Of a stretch of DNA of 64,000 nucleotides, positions 28,416 through 37,145 are shown piece after piece. Under the pieces are notes generated by a model. That model saw nothing but the letters and a program-made list of their open reading frames with translations. It made no database searches and had not been told where the DNA came from. Both the position numbers and the translations under genes were made by a program. Position 1 is the first letter of the stretch, and each line of letters opens with the position of its first letter. This DNA is from Thermocoleostomius sinensis A174. GTDB taxonomy: Bacteria > Cyanobacteriota > Cyanobacteriia > Elainellales > Elainellaceae. The stretch lies in assembly GCF_026802175.1 (NCBI RefSeq), contig NZ_CP113797.1:248001-312000 (forward strand). Reading direction: 5' to 3'.

Positions 28416-28982
28416 CTATGGCTCTACCGTTTCCCACAGGCGTTCTAACTGATAGCGCCATGCTCCCAGTACTCGATTGCGGGTCGCTGGGCCAGAATCA
28501 ATATCCCCCATCACGCCTTCTTCATAAAATCGCTCTAACGATTGCAGCGTAGCTTCCAGCGTTTGTCCCTGTTGTTTAGCTGCCCGAATGATTTGTCGCA
28601 CCTGCGTTTCTGCCAGGTCATTAAACGCATTCCCCAATCCTTGCTGCTGGATGGTGAGTAATCGAGCGATCGCTGCTCGAAAATCAGTGGACGTCAAGCT
28701 ATCACGGCTATGTTGAAACACGCCCCACAACAACCCTTGAAAGAAGGCATAGCGCGTTTCTTGAGTTTCATCGAAATTGGCTTCTAACAACTGCTGCATA
28801 AAAGGCAATGCCTCTTGCATGGGTGCGATCGTTACCAGTGCCCGCAACCACGATCGATCCTCGGATAGCAACACCAACAGCCGCAAATTATCTAGTTCTG
28901 CTTGCCAAGATTCCGGCTCATTCACCTGCACCGCTTCACCAAACAAATTTTTTAACTCTGCTGTAATTTCTTGAGGCGTCAT
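28416..28982 (-). CDS. Conserved hypothetical helical protein
   Basis: A 188-residue, mostly alpha-helical soluble protein beginning MTPQEITAELKNLFG. The pattern (hydrophobic heptads, no cysteine, W/Y-rich C-terminus GAWRYQLERLWETV) looks like a conserved cyanobacterial family, but I know no function. The ATG at 28982 is preferred to a GTG at 29015, which adds 11 residues. It converges on the diguanylate cyclase gene with an 18-bp gap. Confidence 0.7.
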   Translation of the reverse strand: MTPQEITAELKNLFGEAVQVNEPESWQAELDNLRLLVLLSEDRSWLRALVTIAPMQEALPFMQQLLEANFDETQETRYAFFQGLLWGVFQHSRDSLTSTDFRAAIARLLTIQQQGLGNAFNDLAETQVRQIIRAAKQQGQTLEATLQSLERFYEEGVMGDIDSGPATRNRVLGAWRYQLERLWETVEP

Positions 28983-29067
28983 CGTACACACCAACCAGTG
29001 GAGCATTTGTCTCACTATACCGTGATGCGATTGGCATCATCTCTCCCATGCGATCGAGTTCTGCTTC

Positions 29068-29091
29068 CAGTCCAACAAACAGTCCAACAAA
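29068..29091. repeat. Perfect 12-bp tandem duplication
   Basis: CAGTCCAACAAA occurs twice in direct succession (29068-29079, 29080-29091) in the spacer between the hypothetical gene and the peroxiredoxin gene. It shares no sequence with the other tandem duplications in the window. Confidence 0.9.
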
Positions 29092-29159
29092 AATGGGCAG
29101 CAGGCACCCCCACTACCCATGTATCGATTAGCAATCACCAATTACCAATCAATAGACAC

Positions 29160-29795
29160 TTACTTATTGGGCTGCGGTGTCATCCGTAGATACGGCTTCA
29201 CTTCTGTTACCCCTTTAGGGAATTTCTGCTTCGCTTCTTCCGTAGAAATTGACGGCACAACCACTACATCCTCTCCTTCTTTCCAGTTCACAGGCGTCGC
29301 CACGCTGTAGTTGTCGGTCAGTTGCAGCGAATCGATCACCCGCAAAATTTCTTCAAAATTGCGTCCGGTGCTGGGAGGATAGGTAATCGTCAACCGCAGC
29401 TTTTTATCCGGATCAATGACAAACACGGTGCGGACTGTCACCTTGGCATTGGCATTAGGGTGAATCATGCCATACGCTTCAGACACCGATTTGTCTGCAT
29501 CGGCAATGATGGGATAGTTAACAGTTGTGTTCTGTGTTTCGTTGATGTCATTGATCCAGCCTTTGTGCGAATCTGCATCATCCACACTGAGAGCAATCAC
29601 TTTGGCGTTGCGCTTTTCAAACTCGGACTTAAGTTTTGCCACTTCGCCAAGTTCTGTGGTGCAAACGGGCGTATAATCAGCCGGGTGTGAGAAAAAGACC
29701 ACCCAGCTATCGCCAGCCCAATCGTAGAAATTAATTTCCCCTTCACTGGACTGTTGAGTAAAGTTGGGAACGGTATCACCAAGTTGCAATGCCAT
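29160..29795 (-). CDS. 1-Cys peroxiredoxin (Prx6 type)
   Basis: A 211-residue thiol peroxidase that reduces H2O2 and organic peroxides. The peroxidatic cysteine is C45 in the motif HPADYTPVCTTE; no other cysteine occurs, so there is no resolving cysteine, as in the 1-Cys (Prx6) subfamily. The extended C-terminal arm (LRVIDSLQLTDNYSVATPVNW, in parts, to PYLRMTPQP) is also typical. ATG start. It stands alone, transcribed leftward; a thioredoxin or glutathione partner is not in the window. Confidence 0.95.
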   Translation of the reverse strand: MALQLGDTVPNFTQQSSEGEINFYDWAGDSWVVFFSHPADYTPVCTTELGEVAKLKSEFEKRNAKVIALSVDDADSHKGWINDINETQNTTVNYPIIADADKSVSEAYGMIHPNANAKVTVRTVFVIDPDKKLRLTITYPPSTGRNFEEILRVIDSLQLTDNYSVATPVNWKEGEDVVVVPSISTEEAKQKFPKGVTEVKPYLRMTPQPNK

Positions 29796-30015
29796 AGCTT
29801 AAATTCCTGTCTGTTACCTAAGAAACAAAATTCAGACTACATTGGATCATCATCGCACAAAACCCCGGTAAGCCGCTCGGAGTTTAGATCTTTTTACGAT
29901 TTCAGCATCCTGTAACTCAATAACGGTTCTCTCGGTTGGGGCACTGACTGAACCTATCCTGGGTGACGATCGCCAGTTAGATAGGATTTTGAGCACGGCT
30001 TAAAGGCGCGAGGAG

Positions 30016-30933
30016 CTATTTCCCCAGAGCAATGCTGGCAGACCCAGATACAACGAGCATCGCGCCCATCAGACCAAGCCAAGTCATTGCATCCGCCGTT
30101 AACATGGCTGGAAATAGCCCTGAAATCATGAATACGGCTCCCATTGTAATGATTGGCGTCAAGGACAACACCGCACTGACCCTAGAAGCATCCCAACGAT
30201 CGAGGGCTTCGGCAAACGCTCCATAGGCCAGCAGCGTGTTGAAGGCGCTGAAAATTAACATTGTCCACTGAAACCCTGTCAAGTTGAAGAGAGCCGTTGG
30301 TGCGGCTAAAGGTGTGAACAAGAGAGCACTACCGCCATAAATTAACCACATGATCCCAGGCGAACTCAACTGTTGCAGCAGTTGCTTTTGGGCCAAAGCA
30401 TAGGCTGCCCAAACAATCGCCGCTAGCAATAGCCAAAAACTGCCCAGCAGATAAGCCGCCGACGCTCCTGCCAGCACTTGCAACTGATCGTTAAAAAATA
30501 GCGTCATCCCAAACGCTAGCACGCTTAGCCCCAGCCATTGCCGCAGGTGATATCGTTCCTTAAACACAAATAACCCGCCCATCCCCATTAGCACAGGCGC
30601 AAGTTGAATAATCACTTGAGCATTGCTAGGTGAAGTCGCATTCAATCCTTTCAGAAAAAACAGGTAGTTCACCGCTAGAGAGACCGTGGCGATGGTAAGC
30701 AAATCTAACCGGAGCGATCGCAACGTTTGCCAACTGGGTAATTGCTGCCTTATCCCCAGATAAACCGTCAATAACCCAAACGACAACAGAAACCGAAACC
30801 AAGTAACTGTGTAGACATCAGCGGCTTGCAAAACCACCTTCAACGGAATCGGCAACACTCCCCATAACAAAACTGTAATCAGCGCCAGAACAAGTCCCAA
30901 GCGCCATTCACCGGAACTGCGATGTAATGTCAT
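30016..30933 (-). CDS. EamA/DMT-family transporter
   Basis: A 305-residue membrane protein with ten hydrophobic helices in two EamA repeats (residues about 10-140 and 155-298), the usual architecture of drug/metabolite exporters. Landmarks are the first-helix LLWGVLPIPLKVVL, the end of repeat one (ATSPSNAQVIIQLAPVLMG) and the repeat-two PIITMGAVFMISGLFP. Substrate cannot be told. The ATG at 30933 is preferred to a TTG one codon upstream. Confidence 0.88.
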   Translation of the reverse strand: MTLHRSSGEWRLGLVLALITVLLWGVLPIPLKVVLQAADVYTVTWFRFLLSFGLLTVYLGIRQQLPSWQTLRSLRLDLLTIATVSLAVNYLFFLKGLNATSPSNAQVIIQLAPVLMGMGGLFVFKERYHLRQWLGLSVLAFGMTLFFNDQLQVLAGASAAYLLGSFWLLLAAIVWAAYALAQKQLLQQLSSPGIMWLIYGGSALLFTPLAAPTALFNLTGFQWTMLIFSAFNTLLAYGAFAEALDRWDASRVSAVLSLTPIITMGAVFMISGLFPAMLTADAMTWLGLMGAMLVVSGSASIALGK

Positions 30934-30936
30934 CAA

Positions 30937-31272
30937 AACTTTTGAAACCCCTGATCCTTCTCAATGTGAGGAAGCTAGTTAAAAGCAACTCAGCGTTAAG
31001 CTATGTTGCAACCAGCGCCTTGGTTAGAAGCTTGGCAGCAACCAAGTTTTTAGCCGACTTCACACAACTCAATCTCTAAGTTAGTAAAGCACTGGACTGC
31101 TACGATACGATAAATTCAATGTTCTCACTTCCTACCACTGGGTCACTCCTTGGGAGGAAGGCAACGGCCCAAGCTCGATCGAATTCACAACACTTCAGCG
31201 CTTATTGTTCTTAGATTTCATTCCCTCCGATTCAACATTAATTCTGTCATTCATCTTTATTTTCTTTCCGCT
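30937..31272. other. Intergenic region
   Basis: Divergent spacer between the EamA gene and a small membrane-protein gene. A reading frame continues upstream of the latter to a TTG at 31150, but the protein-like part begins at ATG 31273. No RNA gene or repeat seen. Confidence 0.45.
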
Positions 31273-31593
31273 ATGTTCCACATTGCCCATGTTTCGTTGT
31301 ACTGGCTAATTCAAACGTTGCAACCGTTGCTTGTTCCCATCTGCTTTGTCTTAGCTTGGACGATCGTGTTGCTCATTGGTTGGAACACGTGGGCGGCTAT
31401 CCGAGACAGCATCACAAATGCTAAACAGATGCATCAAATTCCCTGTGCAAACTGTCAGTTTTTCACCAATGATCATCGGCTGAAGTGTCCTGTACACCCG
31501 AGTGAAGCGCTTTCGGATGCTGCCATCAACTGTCCTGATTATACTCCTTCGACCTATCCAACAATTTCCTATACCGGAGATAGGTACGAATAG
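31273..31593 (+). CDS. Small membrane protein with a four-cysteine tail
   Basis: A 106-residue protein with one or two hydrophobic segments (residues about 8-38, LYWLIQTLQPLLVPICFVLA) and a soluble C-terminal part with four cysteines in the order IPCANCQFF, LKCPVHP and INCPDY. That spacing suggests a small metal site (zinc or Fe-S) on the cytoplasmic side. I recall similar short proteins in other cyanobacteria but no function. The ATG at 31273 is chosen; an upstream TTG at 31150 would add 41 residues without conserved character. Confidence 0.65.
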   Translation: MFHIAHVSLYWLIQTLQPLLVPICFVLAWTIVLLIGWNTWAAIRDSITNAKQMHQIPCANCQFFTNDHRLKCPVHPSEALSDAAINCPDYTPSTYPTISYTGDRYE

Positions 31594-31898
31594 TGAAGTA
31601 AGCTTTAAGATGCTCGGCTAGCTTGCAGTGAGTCAATTCGACAATTTGACTTAGATAGATGGTATTTGAGTGGATGCGACTCGTATTCGCCCGTTTCATT
31701 TAGGCTAAGACCAATGCTTTATCCGGTTGCACCAGATGCCAACCCCTCCCAACCTTCCCTTGCCAAGGAGAGGAACCGTCGGCGGTGGGGTGAATACTAG
31801 GCAGCATGACCAAGAATGGGTATAAGACCAATTAGACCCATTAGATTTAGACTCATTTAGATGAGTTGAGACAACTACTGGCTGGTTGCTGGAAACCT
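31594..31898. other. Intergenic region
   Basis: Contains the palindromic element at 31742-31791 and, beyond it, a run of ATTAGA/ATTTAGA-like words (31830-31862). The cupin frame is open upstream to TTG 31866. No other feature seen. Confidence 0.45.
31742..31791. repeat. Degenerate palindromic intergenic element
   Basis: CCTTCCCTTG faces CAAGGAGAGG (8 of 10 paired) with outer arms CCCCTCC and GGTGGGG. This C/G-rich hairpin is of the type scattered widely between genes of filamentous cyanobacteria. Confidence 0.5.
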
Positions 31899-32264
31899 AT
31901 GCTTGTGCAAAAACTCAATCAATGTCCTGAATTCGTGGCGGGTGATGCAACACTGTTACGCGAATTGCTGCACCCCGACAAACAACCGATCGCCCTACGC
32001 TACAGCCTTGCCCATGCGATCGTCTTGCCTGGGCAGACCTCAAAACTCCATGCACTGAAAACCTCGGAAGTATACTACATCCTGAGCGGTAGTGGTGAAA
32101 TGCGCATTGACGCTGAGACCCAACCCGTAGAGGCTGGCGATGCCATTTACATTCCACCCAATGCTCAACAATCCATTCACAACTCAGGAACAGAGCCGCT
32201 AGTTTTTCTCTGTATTGTCGATCCGGCTTGGCGGGCAGAAGATGAAACGATCTTTGCCGATTGA
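31899..32264 (+). CDS. Single-domain cupin protein
   Basis: A 121-residue cupin. The first cupin motif is LPGQTSKLHALKTSEVYYILSG, here split: G-x5-H-x3-(T)SEVYYILSG, where the usual second histidine is replaced, and the second motif is AGDAIYIPPNAQQSIHNSG with its histidine. With two histidines and a glutamate a metal site is possible. Stand-alone cupins of this kind include small isomerases, dioxygenases and sensors; the function is unknown. ATG 31899 chosen over TTG 31866. Confidence 0.8.
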   Translation: MLVQKLNQCPEFVAGDATLLRELLHPDKQPIALRYSLAHAIVLPGQTSKLHALKTSEVYYILSGSGEMRIDAETQPVEAGDAIYIPPNAQQSIHNSGTEPLVFLCIVDPAWRAEDETIFAD

Positions 32265-32696
32265 GCAGTATCGATCCCCGTTGGTTGGCTATTTGTCGGT
32301 TTGCCTTTTGTGTAGGTTGGTATGTTGCCGATCGATTTCCCTAATTGGCGGACAATTCTTCTCAAGATACTAGAGAAGTAGCAACATTCTATAAAATTAC
32401 CGAGGAAGAAAAGCAAAATGTATTCCGGAATACAGAACTGACATGTTAACAGTTGATGAAATTTCTATGATACGTACCAAGCTTTCAGTGGGTGCTCGAG
32501 TGTGTCAACAGGTCGCTTCTCTATGAACGCCGACTTGTTGATCAACTCAGTCCTCTACTCGCCAGATTTACAATTTGGCTGATGCTAAGAGGGTTTACTG
32601 GAAGGTGTGGGTTGCTCCTCCTATCCGAACGATAAGGACTCTGCTGTGTTTCGTAGAGTTGTTGGCTAACTGCAACTAAGAAAGGAACATCGAGTG
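32265..32696. other. amt upstream region
   Basis: Long leader or promoter region of the ammonium transporter gene. It holds the perfect NtcA box at 32420-32433; TATGAT at 32466-32471 is a possible -10 element, although it lies about ten bases further from the box than is usual. No ORF of substance. Confidence 0.5.
32420..32433 (+). promoter_or_regulatory. NtcA-binding box (GTA-N8-TAC)
   Basis: GTATTCCGGAATAC matches the consensus GTAN8TAC exactly and is a perfect palindrome, extending to TGTATTCCGGAATACA. NtcA, the global nitrogen regulator of cyanobacteria, activates amt genes from such sites under nitrogen limitation. The box lies 263 bp before the amt start. Confidence 0.8.
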
Positions 32697-34235
32697 ATGA
32701 TGTCTAAGAAACTGGACTTTAGAAGAAAACGGTTAAGAAGTCAGACTGAGCCGCTATTGGCGATCGGTTCTGGCTCTCTGCCAAATGTCAATGGGGCGTT
32801 TCAAACGCTGAAGAGGATTCTGCCTCAGCTATCTGCGAGTTGGCTCGCGTGTGTTCCTCTGACCGCCCTCATCGTTGGTGCGTGGAGTTTGGCAGCATCT
32901 GCCCAGGAGGAACCCCTGACTCCGGAAAGCGTTCAGGCGACGTTAGATAACATCTGGGTTCTCGTCGCAGCGATTCTGGTGATTTTCATGAACGCAGGGT
33001 TCGGCATGTTAGAAACCGGATTCTGTCGTCAGAAAAATGCTGTCAACGTTTTGTCAAAGAACTTGATTGTATTTGCACTGGCAACGATTGCGTATTGGGC
33101 GATCGGCTACTCCCTCATGTTTGGGGCACAAGGCAACGGCTTCTTTGGGGCTGGTGGTTGGTTCCTAACAGGAGATTCGGCCACCTATGGGTTGGAAGAA
33201 AGTACCTTGACCGTGCCTGTGTATTTCTTGTTCCAAGCTGCCTTTGCCGGAACGGCCGCCACGATCGTTTCTGGAGCGGTGGCGGAGCGCATCAAGTTCA
33301 TCGACTTCCTCATTTTCAGCCTCCTGATTACGGGTATTTCCTATCCCATCAGTGGTCACTGGGTCTGGGGCGGTGGAATGCTCTCTGAGATTGGCTTTTT
33401 AGGCGGCACAGGTTTCTCAGATTTCGCTGGATCGACGGTGGTTCACTCGGTGGGCGGTTGGGCCGCCTTGATGGGTGCTGCCATCCTAGGACCTCGCATT
33501 GGTAAATATACCAATGGTCAGCTTTCGGCACTGCCCGGCCACAATATGAGCATTGCCACGTTGGGATGTCTGATCTTGTGGATCGGCTGGTTTGGATTCA
33601 ACCCTGGCTCTGAGTTAGCAGCCAATGAAGCGGTTCCGTACATTGCTGTCACCACCAACTTAGCCGCAGCAGCGGGTGGAATTTCAGCGACTATCACGTC
33701 TTGGTTAGCTTCTGGTAAGCCTGACCTCTCGATGATTATTAATGGGATTTTGGCAGGTCTGGTCGCTATTACGGCAGGCTGTGCTGGTGTCACCTACCTG
33801 GGCGCTGTCATTATCGGCTTGATTGGCGGTATTATCGTTGTCTTCTCGGTGTATTTCTTTGACAGCATCCGCATTGACGATCCAGTGGGTGCTATTTCGG
33901 TGCACTTGGTCAATGGTATTTGGGGAACCTTGGCGGTTGGCTTGTTTGATCAGGAGTCTGGCTTGTTTTTTGGCGGTGGCGCGAACCAACTGATTGCGCA
34001 AATTCTTGGCATTCTGACGATCGGGCTATGGACGGTCGTGCTCAGCACTATCTTCTGGTATGCGTTAAAGTCCATCATGGGATTGCGTGTCACCGAAGAA
34101 GAAGAGTTGGTGGGCTTGGACATTGGCGAACACGGCATGGAAGCCTATAGCGGCTTTTTGAAGGAAGCGGGTGGCGTCGCTGGCAGTTCTGTTAGCTCAA
34201 CGGCTGGCTCACCTGGAGCTACAACGCATTACTAA
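32697..34235 (+). CDS. amt1: Ammonium transporter
   Basis: A 512-residue Amt/MEP-family channel for NH3/NH4+ uptake across the plasma membrane. The N-terminus is basic, followed by a cleavable signal-like segment ([18 protein letters not shown]), then eleven membrane helices beginning [21 protein letters not shown]. Family landmarks include [14 protein letters not shown]-like helix 2, [17 protein letters not shown] with the first pore histidine, and [16 protein letters not shown] with the second. The cytosolic tail could meet the PII protein. The ATG at 32697 has AAAGGA about ten bases upstream. A perfect NtcA box upstream and a strong terminator downstream make this a single-gene, nitrogen-regulated unit. 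Confidence 0.96.
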   Translation: MMSKKLDFRRKRLRSQTEPLLAIGSGSLPNVNGAFQTLKRILPQLSASWLACVPLTALIVGAWSLAASAQEEPLTPESVQATLDNIWVLVAAILVIFMNAGFGMLETGFCRQKNAVNVLSKNLIVFALATIAYWAIGYSLMFGAQGNGFFGAGGWFLTGDSATYGLEESTLTVPVYFLFQAAFAGTAATIVSGAVAERIKFIDFLIFSLLITGISYPISGHWVWGGGMLSEIGFLGGTGFSDFAGSTVVHSVGGWAALMGAAILGPRIGKYTNGQLSALPGHNMSIATLGCLILWIGWFGFNPGSELAANEAVPYIAVTTNLAAAAGGISATITSWLASGKPDLSMIINGILAGLVAITAGCAGVTYLGAVIIGLIGGIIVVFSVYFFDSIRIDDPVGAISVHLVNGIWGTLAVGLFDQESGLFFGGGANQLIAQILGILTIGLWTVVLSTIFWYALKSIMGLRVTEEEELVGLDIGEHGMEAYSGFLKEAGGVAGSSVSSTAGSPGATTHY

Positions 34236-34296
34236 TTTATGACTTAAATGCTTGGTTGGCATCTTGAGCTAACCTTAGTCTGACCTCACACGTGAA

Positions 34297-34323
34297 GGGA
34301 TGCTGCTAGGCAGTGTCCCTTTT
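34297..34323 (+). terminator. Rho-independent terminator of amt1
   Basis: GGGATGCTGC pairs with GCAGTGTCCC (two G-T wobbles, TAG loop), followed by TTTT. It lies about 60 bp after the amt1 stop. Confidence 0.75.
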
Positions 34324-34404
34324 AGTTTGAGTTTAGTTTGAGAGAGTCGGGGGTCGGGAGTCGGGAAGTCGATAAGAATTTTTTACAGACTTTTTTTTAC
34401 AGAC
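34321..34404. repeat. Cluster of three different short tandem repeats
   Basis: TTTAGTTTGAG twice (34321-34342), GTCGGGR three times at a 7-bp period (34346-34366), and a T-run plus ACAGAC twice (34379-34404). The 7-bp set resembles the heptanucleotide STRR repeats of filamentous cyanobacteria; the others are unrelated in sequence. Confidence 0.8.
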
Positions 34405-34595
34405 TATTCCTTGGCTTCGAGTTATGATGAGGCGGTGTTACGCACACTAAGGTTCGCTGAGTCGCTAGCTGAAATGGGTTTGGGTGAGTGCGAAATAAAC
34501 GTTCTAACTATTGTTCTATCGACTATCGATCGATTCGACAGTTTAAAAGCCGTTCCGTTCGGTTCGTAGCGAATTTCGTCAAGTTTTCTCCTGTG

Positions 34596-35486
34596 ATGCT
34601 GCAACTGCGGTTCCTGCCAAGTTGGGTGTTTCTCTCTTTGGCAGCGAATGGCCTACTGCTAGCAGCGTTACTGGGGGTGTCGATGCAGATAAGAAATTCT
34701 GCCTCGTTGACTCCAACAACAGCACCCTCTGACCTCAACGTTAACGTTAGCTCAACTGGGGCGACGGTGAAGGCAACAACAGCACAGGCGAATCTGACCA
34801 CATTGACCACCTCAGGTCATGAAATCAGGCCCCGACCCTCGCTGACCTATGAGCAGTGGCAGGTGCTCCTAGCCCAAGAAGCGGAGGCTGTGATTGAACA
34901 AAAACCAGAGCATTTGGCAATTTTGGCAGGAGATTCTATTAGCCTCTGGTTTCCCCAAGCCCTGCTGTTGAACGATCGAACTTGGCTCAATCAAAGTATT
35001 TCTGGCGAGACTTCGATGGGTTTGTTGCGTCGGCTTTCGGCTTTCGATCGTACTGATCCAGACACTATCTTTATCATGATTGGGATTAATGATTTGTTAC
35101 GGGGTTTTGACCAGGAAGCCATTGTAACCAATCAACAAGAAATTGTTCGCACCCTGAAGGCGTCCCACCCTCGAGCGCAAATCGTGTTGCAATCTGTATT
35201 GCCCCATGCTTCAGAGGCTGCCACCTGGGAAGGACGCGATCGGCTGTTGAAGCTACCGAATACTCGCATTCAAGACCTTAACCGCGAGTTAGAAGCCGTC
35301 GCACAAGACGAAGAAGTCTATTTTCTCGATTTGTACTCACTGTTTGCGGATGAACAGGGCAATTTGCGCATGGAACTGAGCACGGATGGGTTACACCTCA
35401 ACGAGCAAGGCTATCAAACCTGGAGTATTGCCCTCAAAGTTTATAACCAAGAAGTGCTAGAACCCGCGATCACGATTTACGAATAA
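34596..35486 (+). CDS. SGNH/GDSL-family hydrolase, membrane-anchored or secreted
   Basis: A 296-residue esterase-type protein. An N-terminal hydrophobic segment (WVFLSLAANGLLLAALLGV, residues 8-26) serves as signal anchor, then a Thr/Ser-rich linker. The catalytic domain shows the four SGNH blocks in order: LAGDSISLWF (Ser), NQSISGETS (Gly), IMIGINDLLRG (Asn) and STDGLHLNEQGY (Asp and His). Likely substrates are acyl or acetyl esters of envelope polysaccharide or lipid, by inference. The ATG at 34596 is chosen over a GTG at 34488, because the hydrophobic anchor directly follows it. Confidence 0.88.
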   Translation: MLQLRFLPSWVFLSLAANGLLLAALLGVSMQIRNSASLTPTTAPSDLNVNVSSTGATVKATTAQANLTTLTTSGHEIRPRPSLTYEQWQVLLAQEAEAVIEQKPEHLAILAGDSISLWFPQALLLNDRTWLNQSISGETSMGLLRRLSAFDRTDPDTIFIMIGINDLLRGFDQEAIVTNQQEIVRTLKASHPRAQIVLQSVLPHASEAATWEGRDRLLKLPNTRIQDLNRELEAVAQDEEVYFLDLYSLFADEQGNLRMELSTDGLHLNEQGYQTWSIALKVYNQEVLEPAITIYE

Positions 35487-35611
35487 ATCTCGATGGACAA
35501 GTAGATGCATAAAACATGTACATCTTGTCATGATCGCAACAATTCTTGATATACGTTTTTTCTAAACTGCGGATAGGCTGAATGTAGGAACGCAGCTTTA
35601 GGAGGTTTCAT

Positions 35612-36052
35612 ATGGCTTTGGTAAAACAGGTGGAGGTTCGCCTGCTGGACTCCATCAAGTCAGGCATGGTGGAGTTCTATACTCCACAAGCGAGTCATGA
35701 AACGATGCTAGCCCAAATCCCGGCCAGCACGATCGATGACTTATTTGTGCATCATTTCCAGACCGATCAACTGCTGGTTGTGAGGGGTAGCTTCGTGCTG
35801 GTGATTCTGCAAAATCGGGAGTATCACTATATTCCACTCAGCGATCGTCAGCCCAAAGTGGTGACGATTCCGCCGGGCATACCACACGGAGCCATCAACC
35901 TCAGCCAAGAGCCATGCCTGTTGGTCAATGCTGTACTACGACATGGCCCTACTTACGAGAAAGATTATCGTCCCCTACGCAAACCCTTTCCGTTTGATAT
36001 CGCGAAAGCCCGTACTCTTTTGACCGAACTAGCGCTTCCTGTCACTGCCTGA
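35612..36052 (+). CDS. Cupin-fold protein, sugar-epimerase-like
   Basis: A 146-residue single-domain beta-barrel protein. The segment DDLFVHHFQTDQLLVVRGSFVLVIL (in parts) and TIPPGIPHGAINLS follow the cupin/RmlC pattern, with histidines where a metal or substrate would be bound. The second half (LRHGPTYEKDYRPLRKPFPFD) is distinctive and may define a cyanobacterial family. Enzymatic function is not known. The ribosome site is excellent: AGGAGG nine bases before the ATG. Confidence 0.8.
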   Translation: MALVKQVEVRLLDSIKSGMVEFYTPQASHETMLAQIPASTIDDLFVHHFQTDQLLVVRGSFVLVILQNREYHYIPLSDRQPKVVTIPPGIPHGAINLSQEPCLLVNAVLRHGPTYEKDYRPLRKPFPFDIAKARTLLTELALPVTA

Positions 36053-36129
36053 TCGGTGGTTGGTAGCTAGTAGGTGGCGCTAGTGTGAGTGGCTGTAAGC
36101 GCTATCTGCTCGTCTGAGGAAAGTTGATT

Positions 36130-36190
36130 ACAGGCAGTATTCCGGCAGCATTGTACAGGCAATATTACAAGCAATATTACAGGCAATATT
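36130..36190. repeat. 12-bp tandem array, five degenerate copies
   Basis: Units ACAGGCAGTATT, CCGGCAGCATTGT, ACAGGCAATATT, ACAAGCAATATT and ACAGGCAATATT follow each other without spacers. The array abuts the stop codon of the leftward small gene (36191) exactly. The last three units differ by one base. Confidence 0.9.
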
Positions 36191-36460
36191 CTAGTGAAAC
36201 CGTTTCCGCTTGAGAAACTCTGAAATCACCTGCTTGCCGTTTTTTGGTCGAAGCGAGGTAGCAGTAGCGACTGTAGAGATGCTAGCAGGTCGATATAGAG
36301 ATTCACCAGTTCGGATTGGTAAATCTACGGATTGCTGACGTAGGGACAGCCAACGATCGCGAATTAAAACACGCAGCAATTCATCCGATGTGATATTCTC
36401 TTGTTCTAAAATTTCTGCCAAAAGCTGTTCTGTTTCCCGGTCTAATTCTTTTGTTATCAT
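36191..36460 (-). CDS. Small hypothetical protein, possible ribbon-helix-helix type
   Basis: An 89-residue protein. The N-terminal half (ELDRETEQLLAEILEQENIT, then SDELLRVLIRDRWLSLR) has the length and periodicity of a ribbon-helix-helix DNA-binding or antitoxin-like domain; the second half is basic and ends in KQVISEFLKRKRFH. No toxin-like partner gene adjoins it, so a toxin-antitoxin role is not supported. ATG start. The gene ends at a tandem-repeat array. Confidence 0.6.
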   Translation of the reverse strand: MITKELDRETEQLLAEILEQENITSDELLRVLIRDRWLSLRQQSVDLPIRTGESLYRPASISTVATATSLRPKNGKQVISEFLKRKRFH

Positions 36461-36730
36461 CAGTTCACCAACCCGCCCTACGCTAGAAAAACTGTTATTA
36501 ATTAAGATTCCATCCTAGCCAGATCAGGTCACTGTTTTCCATAATTTTTTAGTATTTTCAGATTTGCTGAGACTGACTTTACAAAACTATGGAATCTCGG
36601 ATCATGGTTCTGCAAGATTACTTGTAACGTCATGGATTGTAATTCGGCTGACTTGGGCGATCGCCCAGTCCCTTTAGACGCTTTTTTCGCTATGATTTGG
36701 GAACTATAATTTTGCACATCGAACATACCT

Positions 36731-37141
36731 ATGCAGTTTGGCCCCGGGTTTCTGCCAACGTTTTTGTACTATTTCACGACGGCAGGCGTGTTGGTGGCAC
36801 TGGTTGCCTCTAGAGGGATGGGGTTTAGCCTAAATTCCGGGATGCCCGGCCGATTGGGGTTGATGGGCGGAGTCGTGGCCGGGTTGCTAGGAGCCTATTT
36901 CAACCGCACCACTACTGTAGATGTGCAATTTCAGGGACAAAAGAAGTTTTTAGCCGAGCTAGAAACAACCCTGGCAGCAATGGGTTATCAGCTTGCCGCG
37001 CAGGAGGAGGATCTACGCATCTATGAGCGATCGAACTTAAGCAAATGGCTATCGGGTAAGCTCTATGTTCAGCTTGAGCAGAATCATGCCACAATCGCTA
37101 GCCGGGCTGGAACGTTGCGGCGATTGCGAAAGCAGATCTAG
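36731..37141 (+). CDS. Hypothetical membrane protein
   Basis: A 136-residue protein with two hydrophobic segments (residues about 8-27 and 41-57, the latter Gly-rich: GRLGLMGGVVAGLLGAYF) and a soluble C-terminal domain of about 75 residues (FLAELETTLAAMGYQLAAQE to TIASRAGTLRRLRKQI). It looks like a conserved cyanobacterial family of unknown function. ATG start. Its stop is only 4 bp from that of the convergent SRPBCC gene. Confidence 0.72.
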   Translation: MQFGPGFLPTFLYYFTTAGVLVALVASRGMGFSLNSGMPGRLGLMGGVVAGLLGAYFNRTTTVDVQFQGQKKFLAELETTLAAMGYQLAAQEEDLRIYERSNLSKWLSGKLYVQLEQNHATIASRAGTLRRLRKQI

Positions 37142-37145
37142 GAGA

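Larger units (their letters stand above)
34236..34595. other. Intergenic region after amt1
   Basis: Holds the amt1 terminator and the tandem-repeat cluster, then about 190 bp before the SGNH hydrolase gene, whose frame remains open back to a GTG at 34488. No other gene seen. Confidence 0.5.

Noticed and set aside
36130-36190. CRISPR-like array
   Set aside because: Units are 12 bp without spacers; no cas genes in the window.
36529-36726. Leftward 65-residue ORF upstream of the small membrane protein gene
   Set aside because: It covers a divergent promoter region, and the sequence shows no conserved pattern.
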